From the NCBI GenBank assembly GCA_017395365.1, contig JAFPUN010000020.1, positions 1 through 64,000 of the forward strand: a stretch of DNA of 64,000 nt, written 5' to 3'. Shown here piece after piece: positions 26,550 to 34,297 of the stretch. A program made the translations under genes and the position numbers. Under the pieces are notes generated by a model. That model ran no database searches. It worked only from the letters and a program-made list of their open reading frames with translations, and was not told the origin of the DNA. The stretch's first letter is position 1. Every line of letters starts with the position of its first letter. The stretch comes from Bacteroidales bacterium. GTDB taxonomy: Bacteria; Bacteroidota; Bacteroidia; Bacteroidales; F082.

Positions 26550-27290
26550 ATGACTATGATTAGATTGGAAATCTGTGCCAACGGCATCAAGTCGTTGCAG
26601 AACGCGATGGATGGCTGCGCCCAGTGCGTGGAGTTGTGCGAATGCCTCGAAGTGGGCGGTGTCACGCCATCGTTTGGAACTTTGGCGAAGGCCATCGATA
26701 TTTCTTTTATTCCCATGCGCGTGCTCATCCGTCCGCGACCGGGCAACTACATCTACGACGAGGAAGAAGTCGAGATGATGAAGACCGACATCATGCTTTG
26801 CAAGAAACTCGGCTTTGAGGGCGTGGTCATTGGTGCCTTGAACGACAAGGGAGAACTCGACCATGAGACGATTAAGGCCTTGATGGGAGCTGGTGAAGGC
26901 CTGAAGTTCACCTTCCACCGCGCCATCGATGCTTGTGTGAAGCCTTTCGAGGCAGTGGAGCAACTGATTGAACTCGGCTTCGACAAAATCCTCACTTCTG
27001 GCGGCAAGCCCACAGCATTGGAAGGCGTTCCGATGATAGCGGAGATGCAACTGCGTTACGGCGACAAGATCGGCATCATGCCAGGTGGCGGCATCAACCT
27101 CGGCAATGTGAAGGAGATCCTTGACATGACGGGTGTGGTGCATTGCCACGCCTCGCTGGCGCATTGGGTGCCGCGCTTCAACGAGAAACTCTATCCTAAC
27201 CAAAAGGATGCGACTGGCGCAACGATGGTTTGGACCGAGTCGAACAAGGACTTGATTTACGAGATGGAAAAGATATTGAATCCGTTTTGA
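26550..27290 (+). CDS. cutC: CutC-family protein
   Basis: A 246-residue TIM-barrel protein. The start IRLEICANGIKSLQNAMDGCAQCVELCECLEVGGVTPS and the motifs RVLIRPRPGNYIYDEEE, TFHRAIDACVKPFEAVEQL, ILTSGGKPTA and MPGGGI are those of CutC. The family is called 'copper homeostasis protein' from an old E. coli phenotype; the biochemical activity is not settled. It has no metal-transport neighbours here. A B-type repeat follows 34 bases after the stop. Confidence 0.94.
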   Translation: MTMIRLEICANGIKSLQNAMDGCAQCVELCECLEVGGVTPSFGTLAKAIDISFIPMRVLIRPRPGNYIYDEEEVEMMKTDIMLCKKLGFEGVVIGALNDKGELDHETIKALMGAGEGLKFTFHRAIDACVKPFEAVEQLIELGFDKILTSGGKPTALEGVPMIAEMQLRYGDKIGIMPGGGINLGNVKEILDMTGVVHCHASLAHWVPRFNEKLYPNQKDATGATMVWTESNKDLIYEMEKILNPF

Positions 27291-27324
27291 CGCTATTGCA
27301 TGGGAATACGAACATAACCCTTTT

Positions 27325-27414
27325 ACCGTCATGGCGGAGGAACATCCGCCATCTCCTGCGCTCGAAGACGAACTATTAAGCGTTGGAGATTACGGATCAA
27401 GTCCGGAATGACGT
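27325..27414. repeat. GGAGAT-type dispersed repeat, copy B1
   Basis: Bounded by ACCGTCATGGCGG and CCGGAATGACG, with inner GGCGGA/TCCGCC pairs and GGAGATTACGGATCAAGTCC. It belongs to the same family as 29849, 33031, 39362 and 52340. It lies between cutC and the beta-mannosidase gene. Confidence 0.7.
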
Positions 27415-27472
27415 TTTGGGTTGGGTTCTGTTGTTCGCAATGACGACTCCTTTTGATTAAACTTGTACATAT

Positions 27473-29773
27473 ATGAAAAAGACCTTTCCATTATTATTGC
27501 TGCTGTTTGCTTTAATGGGCTGCCAAAAGGCGGAAAGCCAAAATGTCACCGAGCAAAGCCTCAACCAAGGCTGGACGCTCACGGGAGACACCTTATCTAT
27601 AAAGATGCAGGTTGATGTGCCCTCGGTGGTGCAGCAGAGCCTATACGAAAACGGAGTGATTCCCCATCCCTATCTCGGCACGGTGGAGAACGAATTGCTC
27701 TGGATTTCCGACCATGTGTGGGATTACGCTTTGCGTTTTGATGTAGATGAGGGACTGCTCGAAAAAGAGTTTGTCGAACTGGTTTTTGAAGGCCTTGACA
27801 CTTATGCCGATATCTCTTTGAATGGCTATGAGTTGATCTCCACCGACAACCAATTCCGTGAATGGAAAGTGGATGTCAAACGCTATTTGAAGGAGAAAGA
27901 CAACCTGCTTGAAGTGCATTTCACTGGATACGACAGCGTCATGACGGATTTATACGAACAGGTCCTGCCTGTTTTGCCGGAGAAGTATGCTGTCAGCCGC
28001 AAAGCCCCCTATCAACATGGTTGGGACTGGGCACCGAAATACAAGAATGTGGGCATCTGGAAACCCGTGAAGTTGATGGGCTGGAACGAGGTGCGTTTGG
28101 AAGACGCCTATGCCGTCACACAAATCGCTGATTCGGTACATGCCATGTTGACGCTGCATTTGGATGTTGAGAATGCAACGGACGGGGAATATGAAGTTAT
28201 CGTCTCAACAGGTTCAACGACTTTAGCCAACAGGTCCTTGAGCCTGTCGAAAGGCCGTCATCATAAGGTGTTTCCTGTTTTTATACAAGACCCTCAACTT
28301 TGGTGGCCCAACGAGATGGGCGAGCAACCGCTGTATGACTTTGAAGTGGTGTTGAAAAAAGACGATAGGGTGCTGGACACCAAAAAGTTCAAGACGGGTA
28401 TCCGTACCTTCGAGATGGTCGATGAGCCCGACAGCATCGGTCGCGCCTTCTATTTCAAGGTGAATGGCGTGCCATTGTATGCCAAAGGCGCGAATTATGT
28501 CCCCGAAGAGATGATAGAAACTTGGATTAACGCCGACAACACGCTGAAATTGCTCCAAATGGCCAAGGATGCCCATTTCAATATGCTGCGTGTGTGGGGC
28601 GGCGGCATCTATCCCTCGGATGATTTCTTCAATATCTGCGACTCGTTGGGCATCTTGGTATGGCAGGACTTCATGTATGCAGGTTCGATGTATCCTTTCG
28701 ACGAGACTTTCCTAGAAAACGCTCGGATTGAAGCGGAGGAGCAGGTGAGACGCTTGGCTTCGCATCCATCGCTGGCCTTGTGGTGCGGTGGCAACGAAAT
28801 CTCGGAAGGCTACTATAACTGGGGTTGGCAACAGTCCTTGGGTTGGAGCGAGGAAGACGACCAAGCCATCAAGGAGGGCTACAACCAACTCTTTAAATAC
28901 ATCTTGCCCTGGTCCGTCGAGATCTACGACGGTTCGCGGCCCTATTGGCCCAGTTCACCCTCGAAAGGCTGGGGCCGACCCGAGAGTTTGACGGAAGGCG
29001 ATGTGCATTATTGGGGCGTTTGGTGGGGCGAGCAGCCTTACGAGATGTATCGCGAGAAGGTGGGTCGTTTCAACAGCGAGTACGGTTACCAGAGTTATCC
29101 TGACTATTCTACCTTGCAGAAAATCGCGCAGGGTAAGGCGTTGAGTAAGGATGCCAAAGTCATTGCGGCACATCAGAAACACCCGCGTGGCACGCGGCAA
29201 ATCGATGACTTCATCAAACGGTATTTCCCTAATGTTAAGCCCAAGGACTTTGAGGAATATGTGCATTTGAGCCAACTCTCACAGGCCTACGGCATGGAAG
29301 TCGCGATTGAGGCACACCGCACGGCGAAACCTTACAACATGGGCACGCTCTATTGGCAACTCAACGATGCCTGGCCTGTGACTTCGTGGTCGTCCATCGA
29401 TTATTATGGCAATCCCAAAGTGTTTTACGAAAGGCTCAAGACACTTTATGCGCCAGTGCTTTTGAGTCTCGACCGGAAAGACTATGGCGTTTTCGTCACA
29501 TCCGACTTGCTCCGCGACATTGATGGCACGCTGACCGTTGCGGTGTGCGACCTTGAAGACCTCAAACTTGATAGGCTCAAAGACCACCCAAAGTTTGAGC
29601 AAAAAGTGAAGGTGGAGATGGATGCGAACGAAAACCGGAAATACAATGTAGAAGGTTTAAGCGAGTATTTGCGCAATGCCGACTTGCAAAAGGTTTATGT
29701 GAAGTTGCAATTGACCGAAGGCGACACCCTCACCGCAGAGCGCAAATGCTATTTTTCCGCTTTTTTTGAGTGA
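27473..29773 (+). CDS. GH2 beta-mannosidase, lipoprotein
   Basis: A 766-residue glycoside hydrolase of family 2. The N terminus is a lipoprotein signal with Cys17 in LMGC. A sugar-binding jelly-roll domain (about 30-190, HGWDWAPKYKNVGIWKPV), an immunoglobulin-like domain (about 195-310) and a TIM barrel follow. The acid/base is Glu442 in WCGGNEIS and the nucleophile Glu536 in NSEYGYQS. The motif order matches beta-mannosidases rather than beta-galactosidases. It trims terminal beta-mannose, probably from the cell surface or periplasm. A dispersed DNA repeat is read in frame at residues 254-261, in the Ig-like domain. Confidence 0.92.
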   Translation: MKKTFPLLLLLFALMGCQKAESQNVTEQSLNQGWTLTGDTLSIKMQVDVPSVVQQSLYENGVIPHPYLGTVENELLWISDHVWDYALRFDVDEGLLEKEFVELVFEGLDTYADISLNGYELISTDNQFREWKVDVKRYLKEKDNLLEVHFTGYDSVMTDLYEQVLPVLPEKYAVSRKAPYQHGWDWAPKYKNVGIWKPVKLMGWNEVRLEDAYAVTQIADSVHAMLTLHLDVENATDGEYEVIVSTGSTTLANRSLSLSKGRHHKVFPVFIQDPQLWWPNEMGEQPLYDFEVVLKKDDRVLDTKKFKTGIRTFEMVDEPDSIGRAFYFKVNGVPLYAKGANYVPEEMIETWINADNTLKLLQMAKDAHFNMLRVWGGGIYPSDDFFNICDSLGILVWQDFMYAGSMYPFDETFLENARIEAEEQVRRLASHPSLALWCGGNEISEGYYNWGWQQSLGWSEEDDQAIKEGYNQLFKYILPWSVEIYDGSRPYWPSSPSKGWGRPESLTEGDVHYWGVWWGEQPYEMYREKVGRFNSEYGYQSYPDYSTLQKIAQGKALSKDAKVIAAHQKHPRGTRQIDDFIKRYFPNVKPKDFEEYVHLSQLSQAYGMEVAIEAHRTAKPYNMGTLYWQLNDAWPVTSWSSIDYYGNPKVFYERLKTLYAPVLLSLDRKDYGVFVTSDLLRDIDGTLTVAVCDLEDLKLDRLKDHPKFEQKVKVEMDANENRKYNVEGLSEYLRNADLQKVYVKLQLTEGDTLTAERKCYFSAFFE
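28232..28256. repeat. Dispersed 25-bp repeat inside the beta-mannosidase coding sequence
   Basis: Contains GGTCCTTGAGCCTGTCGAAA and is the inverse of the copy at 21171-21195 (21 of 25 bases alike). It is read in frame as RSLSLSKG. Confidence 0.8.
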
Positions 29774-29848
29774 AGGCTGTAACTTTTTAGTTGTTTCTCC
29801 GTATTACCTGTGATGACACAAAAAAGGGAAGTACTTTATTCAACCCTT

Positions 29849-29960
29849 TACCGTCATTGCAGGCTTTGACCCGCGATCTCCTGAGCACAAGGGTGTCCTT
29901 CGCGCATAGGAGATGGCGTTCCGCTTTCGCGGAATGACGGTCCCTCCGCCATGACGGTAA
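29849..29960. repeat. GGAGAT-type dispersed repeat, copy B2
   Basis: Opens with ACCGTCATTGCAGGC and contains GACCCGCGATCTCCTGAG, later GGAGATGGCG and GGAATGACGG, then CCGCCATGACGGTAA. It is a compound palindrome about 75 bases past the beta-mannosidase stop. It takes up most of the 263-base gap before the next gene; I see nothing else in that gap. Confidence 0.65.
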
Positions 29961-30036
29961 GGACTCTAAAGTAGTGGTTCCCAGTGAAGTGTCAATAGTG
30001 CTGGAAGAACAACAAACCTAAAAAACACCAATAAAA

Positions 30037-31464
30037 ATGAAAACAAGATTATTTTTCGCAGCCTTGCTGCTGCTTGCCTTCGGAACAGTGAAGGCGCAAG
30101 ACACCGTGACCGCTTCACAAAAACAGCAAGATCCGGCAATTATAATGAGGAATATGCCTGACATGTCGCGACTCCCCGAGTTGATGCGCGAACTGGGAGT
30201 GAACCTTCAAATGCTTACCGACTCGGTCGATTGGCAATCGTTTGAGAAAGACATGGAGAAGTGGGGCGAAGAAATGGAAGAATGGGGCTGCAAGATGGAG
30301 CAATGGGGTGCAGAATTTGAGAAAAAGTATGATATGCCGGACAACTATCGTCCTGCTAAAAAAGACGATTCCCCAGTTAGCGTCATTCGAGTAACGGGCT
30401 CGGGCGATGTCGTTATCAGCCAGACTCCAGGACAGTTTTCGTTGAAGAAAGAGGGCAAGATAGTCTCCGACAACCGTACGGAGTCGGGGATGCTCCTTCT
30501 TTCCAGTTCAGACGACTATGAAGTTGAAGTCTCACAACTTGAAAACATCCAATTGCTTTCGTCTGGCGATGTCATCTGCAGGAACACTATAACAGGTGAT
30601 TATATCAATGTATATAATGGTGGATCGGGTGACATGGTTATGAAGTTGGATTACGATACCGTACATGTTGTCCTCAATGGTTCGGGTGATATCATTCTTC
30701 AAGGTAGATGCAATGTGTTGGAAACCATACTGCTTGGAAGTGGTGACTTGAATGTCGACGGTTTGAATGTTGTGAAATCGAATGTTGTGGAAAACACATC
30801 GTCAAAGGAAGGCAAATTCAAGGGCAGTCGTTCCAGAAAAAAGGACCTCCTTTTCGATGCCCATTGGAATGGCTTCGAGGCTGGCCTGAATATGCTCCTT
30901 GACCCGTCTGAAATGAATGTGTATACTGGTCCCAATGAGTCAATGGCCATTCGTCCTCTGCGTAGTTGGTATTTTGGTTTCAATATCGCTGATGTAGGCG
31001 TCGCTTTTGACCGCAAGCATAAAGTGGGAATGTTTACTGGCATCGGTCTTGGCTGGAACAACTATAGTTGGAAAAACTATATCAGGATGACGGTCCAAGA
31101 CGGAGAATTGGTCAACACCCTGATTCCTGACGATCGCCCCGTGAAAAACAGCAAGTTTGGGCTGCTCTATCTTCAGGCTCCCTTGATGGTGGAAGTGAGA
31201 CCAGCGCGCCATCTCTATATCGACCTGGGTGTAACAGGAGGCATCCGTCTTGCCGCATGGAATCGTATCAAATATAGTGATGGTGAAAACAACAAGACCT
31301 ACTCAAACTATCTGACGAATCTATTCAAATGCGATGCCTCGCTGCGCGTTGGCGGTGATAATCTGGGTTTCTTTGTCAACTATGCACTTGTGCCCACTTT
31401 CGTTAAAGGACGTGATGCAGCCAAGGCACACCCGCTCATGCTTGGGTTTAGCGTCAATTTCTGA
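30037..31464 (+). CDS. GIN-domain (DUF2807-like) protein with C-terminal outer-membrane beta-barrel
   Basis: A 475-residue secreted protein (signal peptide 1-20, ending TVKAQ). A Met/Glu/Trp-rich helical stretch (about 60-105, EEMEEWGCKMEQWGAEFEKK) comes next. Residues about 118-255 form a right-handed beta-solenoid with the repeated turn GSGD (VTGSGDV, GGSGDMV, NGSGDII, LGSGDLN), the mark of the putative auto-transporter adhesin head GIN domain. From about 280 to the end, strands and an aromatic C terminus (LGFSVNF) suggest a PorT-like 8-stranded outer-membrane barrel. The combination is unusual; the function is unknown. Confidence 0.75.
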   Translation: MKTRLFFAALLLLAFGTVKAQDTVTASQKQQDPAIIMRNMPDMSRLPELMRELGVNLQMLTDSVDWQSFEKDMEKWGEEMEEWGCKMEQWGAEFEKKYDMPDNYRPAKKDDSPVSVIRVTGSGDVVISQTPGQFSLKKEGKIVSDNRTESGMLLLSSSDDYEVEVSQLENIQLLSSGDVICRNTITGDYINVYNGGSGDMVMKLDYDTVHVVLNGSGDIILQGRCNVLETILLGSGDLNVDGLNVVKSNVVENTSSKEGKFKGSRSRKKDLLFDAHWNGFEAGLNMLLDPSEMNVYTGPNESMAIRPLRSWYFGFNIADVGVAFDRKHKVGMFTGIGLGWNNYSWKNYIRMTVQDGELVNTLIPDDRPVKNSKFGLLYLQAPLMVEVRPARHLYIDLGVTGGIRLAAWNRIKYSDGENNKTYSNYLTNLFKCDASLRVGGDNLGFFVNYALVPTFVKGRDAAKAHPLMLGFSVNF

Positions 31465-31494
31465 TTAGTTTCACGCAGGATATAGTTTTTCTTT

Positions 31495-31579
31495 TCACGC
31501 AGAAATCGTAGATTATATGAATGTAGAGACGTAGCGCGCTACGTCTCTACTTGTTTTTAATCCGTCAAATTCTGCGTGA
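31495..31579. repeat. Inverted repeat with nested 28-bp palindrome (copy 2)
   Basis: TCACGCAGAA (31495-31504) and TTCTGCGTGA (31570-31579) are perfect 10-base arms. Between them, at 31523-31550, lies a perfect 28-bp palindrome of the GTAGAGACG family, whose sequence is identical to the copy at 57643. The whole structure lies between two convergent genes and may serve as a two-way 3' hairpin. Confidence 0.85.
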
Positions 31580-31584
31580 TTTAT

Positions 31585-32445
31585 TCATTCTTCCCGTTTG
31601 TCCTGCCAGTTCTCTTTCACTTCCTCAAAGTGTTCGTCGGCGCGGTAGTAGGCTGTCAAGGCAGCATCGGTGGCGGCGAGGCTAATCTCCTTCTTGGCAG
31701 TGCTTAAACCCGTGGAGATGATGCTGGCAAAACTGTCGTGGCGACCGTTGGTTAGGCGGTATATGCCTCGGCCGATGAGCGAAAGTCCTTGCTCGTTTTC
31801 GGCATCATCGGAAACAGTGTTTTTGTTGAGTTGCGTTATGGCCAACTCGTTGTTCATGCGATAGGCAATCATGTCGAAGTAGGGCTCATCGAAGTCGGTC
31901 CAAGGCAGGTTGGCTTCTATAGCGGTAGCGGTTCTTACCGGTAATTGAGCCAACAAAGGCGTTGTCTCTCTTGCAGGAACACTGTGCCCTATTGCGTTAG
32001 TCGCATGACGCATAGTTGCTTTGTTGTGCATCGTCCTTTGTTCGGAAAGTGTGTTTTCTGAGGCCCGTCTCGGCAACAAGGTTGTGGACTCGTTAGTGTT
32101 GATGCGGCTGACTTCAATGGGTTTTAGGGTGGCGATAGGTTCCACTTTCGGCATCGATTTGTCGGGCCAAAGGGTGACGGTGAGCAGCAATCCGGCAGCA
32201 GCGGCAGCCGAGGCAATCTTGACATAGAGGGGCACGAGGGCGCCTTTTTTCTTCAAGCGCTCTTTGTCCTCGAACTCAATTTGAGGTGCCTCCAAATGCG
32301 GGAGTTCCTCGGTGAGCTCATTCCAGTCCAGACCTTGTGCCGCGACGAAGGCTTTCAGCTGCTCTGCTTCGTCGGGACCGAGGTTGCCCTCCATATAATC
32401 CAGGAGGTAGGCCTCGTAGTTGTCGATGGTGATGTTTGTCTTCAT
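31585..32445 (-). CDS. Probable anti-sigma factor (membrane protein)
   Basis: A 286-residue protein of no strong family match. The first about 65 residues (NYEAYLLDYMEGNLGPDEAEQLKAFV) look like the zinc-less anti-sigma N terminus common in Bacteroidota. One membrane helix lies near residues 70-93 and the remainder is likely periplasmic. The start codon overlaps the stop of the upstream ECF sigma gene by 4 bases (ATGA), the usual arrangement for sigma/anti-sigma pairs. The role is inferred from this overlap and topology. Confidence 0.75.
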   Translation of the reverse strand: MKTNITIDNYEAYLLDYMEGNLGPDEAEQLKAFVAAQGLDWNELTEELPHLEAPQIEFEDKERLKKKGALVPLYVKIASAAAAAGLLLTVTLWPDKSMPKVEPIATLKPIEVSRINTNESTTLLPRRASENTLSEQRTMHNKATMRHATNAIGHSVPARETTPLLAQLPVRTATAIEANLPWTDFDEPYFDMIAYRMNNELAITQLNKNTVSDDAENEQGLSLIGRGIYRLTNGRHDSFASIISTGLSTAKKEISLAATDAALTAYYRADEHFEEVKENWQDKREE

Positions 32446-32942
32446 GGCTCTATGTCGATAAGGTTGTCGATGCTTTTCAGTTTGTTTTTCAGCGCGGTGC
32501 GGGCGCGGAAGATGTTGACCTTGACTTGTGCCTCGGTCATCCCCGTGATGTCGCCGATTTCTTGGTAGCTGTATCCCTCATAATCGCGCAAAAGCAAGGC
32601 GTTGCGTTGTGCTTCGGGCAGGGTGGTCAAGGCCTTGTGTAGGATGTCGTTGACATCAGGGTAGGGGACTGCTTGGGTTTTCTCTTCGGCGGGTGCGTGG
32701 TCTTCGGCACTCACAAAACGTTGTCGCAGACGGGCTTCGTCAATCATGGCGTGGTGGGCGGTGGTGAAGAGGTAGGATTTCGCCTTGGCGAAGTCCACCG
32801 TCTTGGCCTTCTCCCAAACGCGTGCAAAGCTTTCCTGCACCACGTCCTCGGCCTGCTCGCGGTTGCGGAGGCTTGCGAACGCGAAGCGGAAAAGCCGGTC
32901 GGCATATTGCTCCACGCACTGGTTGAATTGACTTCTGTCCAT
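32442..32942 (-). CDS. ECF-type RNA polymerase sigma factor
   Basis: A 166-residue sigma-70 family protein of the small extracytoplasmic type. Region 2 is RLFRFAFASLRNREQAEDVVQESFARVWEK (about residues 16-45). Region 4 is LTTLPEAQRNALLLRDYEGYSYQEIGDITGMTEAQVKVNIFRAR (about 107-152) with a clear helix-turn-helix. It should direct transcription of a small regulon when released by the anti-sigma protein encoded next to it. No TonB-dependent receptor or SusCD pair is adjacent, so it is not a polysaccharide-locus regulator by context. Confidence 0.92.
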   Translation of the reverse strand: MDRSQFNQCVEQYADRLFRFAFASLRNREQAEDVVQESFARVWEKAKTVDFAKAKSYLFTTAHHAMIDEARLRQRFVSAEDHAPAEEKTQAVPYPDVNDILHKALTTLPEAQRNALLLRDYEGYSYQEIGDITGMTEAQVKVNIFRARTALKNKLKSIDNLIDIEP

Positions 32943-33000
32943 CTTTTACGAATGTATTACGGAGAAATGCTTAAAAAGTTACATTTTGAAGAAAGTTTTT

Positions 33001-33132
33001 TTGCTGTTGGCCTCTGGCTTCTGGCTGCCCCATTAGGAGATTGCGGGTCGCCTCATTTCGCGGAGGCGGAACCGCAATGACAACGGTGGGGAAGAAGCTG
33101 CCAGTAGCCAGTGGCCGATAGCCAGCAGCCAA
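33001..33132. repeat. Composite repeat: TGGCTTCTGGC-type outer arms with GGAGATTGCGGGTC-type insert
   Basis: Outer imperfect inverted arms GCTGTTGGCCTCTGGC and GCCAGTGGCCGATAGCC. The inner block at 33031-33090 has GGAGATTGCGGGTCGCC, GGAGGCGGAACCGCAATGAC and self-complementary GCGGGT/CCGC pairs. The same nested layout occurs at 52302-52444, while 39961-40050 has the outer arms without this insert. It occupies much of the 257-base gap between the sigma gene and lgt; AACAATTCAAC direct repeats follow. Confidence 0.75.
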
Positions 33133-33174
33133 ACAATTAAACAATTCAACAACAAACAATTCAACAATTATCCT

Positions 33175-33182
33175 TACTTTTG
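33175..33182 (+). promoter_or_regulatory. Promoter -7 element of lgt
   Basis: TACTTTTG matches TAnnTTTG, 17 bases before the start codon, so the leader is very short. Confidence 0.6.
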
Positions 33183-33199
33183 CGGCAAATTACTAAACT

Positions 33200-34102
33200 A
33201 TGATTCTAAACTACATCACCTGGAACGTCGACCCCGTTCTGTTCTCCATCGGCAACATCCATGTCCGTTGGTACGGTCTTTTGTGGGCTTTGGGCTTTTT
33301 TATCGGCTATTTTGTCATGCGTCGCATCTACCGTCGCGAGAAGATGGCTGCCGATTCGTTGGACAAACTGCTGTTCATCATGCTCATCTTCACTATCGTG
33401 GGTGCTCGGTTGGGTCATTGCCTGTTTTATGAACCCGACTATTATCTCTCCAACCCGTTGAAGATGTTGGCCGTGTGGGAAGGCGGTCTCGCCAGCCATG
33501 GTGGCGCCATCGGCATCTTGCTGGGGCTATGGTTCTATGTGCGGAGCTACAACAAGTCGACGAAGAAAGAGAAGACCGACCTGCAGCGCATCAACTATAT
33601 CTGGATCCTTGACCGCATCGTGGTACCCGTCTGTCTCGTGGGCGCCTTGATTCGCTGCGGCAATGTGATGAACCATGAGATCTACGGCACGCCCACCTCG
33701 TTGCCATGGGGTTTCGTCTTCCTGCGCGGACAGGAACAATTCTGCGGCACGGTGGACAATTACACGGCTTGCTCCACAGGCAACTGCTGCCCTCAAAGCG
33801 AGTGGCTGCCATGTCACCCCACGGGTCTTTATGAGGCCTTCTTCTGCCTCGTTGCCATGGGCATCCTGTTGTGGATGTACTACAAGCGCGACCTCGGCCA
33901 CAAACAGCCTGGCCTGATGTTTGGCACCTTCCTCATCATCATCTTTGGCTCGCGCATCGCTATCGAGTTCCTGAAGAACGTTCAAGTCGACTTTGAGCGC
34001 AACATGACCTTTGACATGGGGCAATGGTTGAGCGTTCCCTTCGTGGTCATTGGCGTTGTGATGATTGTTTGGAGTTTTTTGCATCGGCGAAAGCTCAAAT
34101 GA
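33200..34102 (+). CDS. lgt: Prolipoprotein diacylglyceryl transferase
   Basis: A 300-residue inner-membrane enzyme with about seven membrane helices. It transfers diacylglycerol from phosphatidylglycerol to the lipobox Cys of prolipoproteins. The motifs VRWYGLLWALGF, VGARLGHCLFYEP (with the conserved Arg), the Lgt signature WEGGLASHGGAIG and VPVCLVGALIRCGNVMNHEIYGTPT are intact. The lipoproteins predicted in this window (TamL, beta-mannosidase, the 49618 protein) are its expected substrates. Its stop codon overlaps the ATG of the short type IX tail remnant. Confidence 0.96.
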   Translation: MILNYITWNVDPVLFSIGNIHVRWYGLLWALGFFIGYFVMRRIYRREKMAADSLDKLLFIMLIFTIVGARLGHCLFYEPDYYLSNPLKMLAVWEGGLASHGGAIGILLGLWFYVRSYNKSTKKEKTDLQRINYIWILDRIVVPVCLVGALIRCGNVMNHEIYGTPTSLPWGFVFLRGQEQFCGTVDNYTACSTGNCCPQSEWLPCHPTGLYEAFFCLVAMGILLWMYYKRDLGHKQPGLMFGTFLIIIFGSRIAIEFLKNVQVDFERNMTFDMGQWLSVPFVVIGVVMIVWSFLHRRKLK

Positions 34103-34263
34103 GAATAAAGAATGCTTTAGGGTTAACTATGGTTACCTGTGACTTGCTAGGAAACAAGGGACAGAAAGTGCTTGATATACGTTCTTTGCCTTCGGGAGTT
34201 TATACCTACACGGTTTGTTGCGGGAAGCATTGTCAAACAGGTAAATTTGTTGTTGTAAAATGA
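34099..34263 (+). pseudogene. Remnant of a type IX secretion C-terminal sorting domain
   Basis: An open frame of 54 codons whose last about 40 residues (CDLLGNKGQKVLDIRSLP, then SGVYTYTV and TGKFVVVK) match the end of a type IX secretion (T9SS) type A sorting domain. There is no signal peptide and no cargo domain. The frame begins with an ATG overlapping the lgt stop. I read it as the 3' end of a lost gene. Its last bases carry the -33 box of the promoter for the following, intact T9SS gene. Confidence 0.65.
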
Positions 34264-34276
34264 AACATTACTTTTG
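34246..34276 (+). promoter_or_regulatory. Promoter of the T9SS substrate gene
   Basis: TTTG (34246-34249), 19 bases, TACTTTTG (34269-34276): a full match to the Bacteroidota consensus. The start codon is 21 bases further on. Confidence 0.7.
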
Positions 34277-34297
34277 TTAATAAAACAAACTACGAAA

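Noticed and set aside
27325..29960. Small RNA genes in the gaps around the beta-mannosidase
   Set aside because: The hairpins belong to a dispersed repeat family found at several sites, and no promoter-terminator pair surrounds them.
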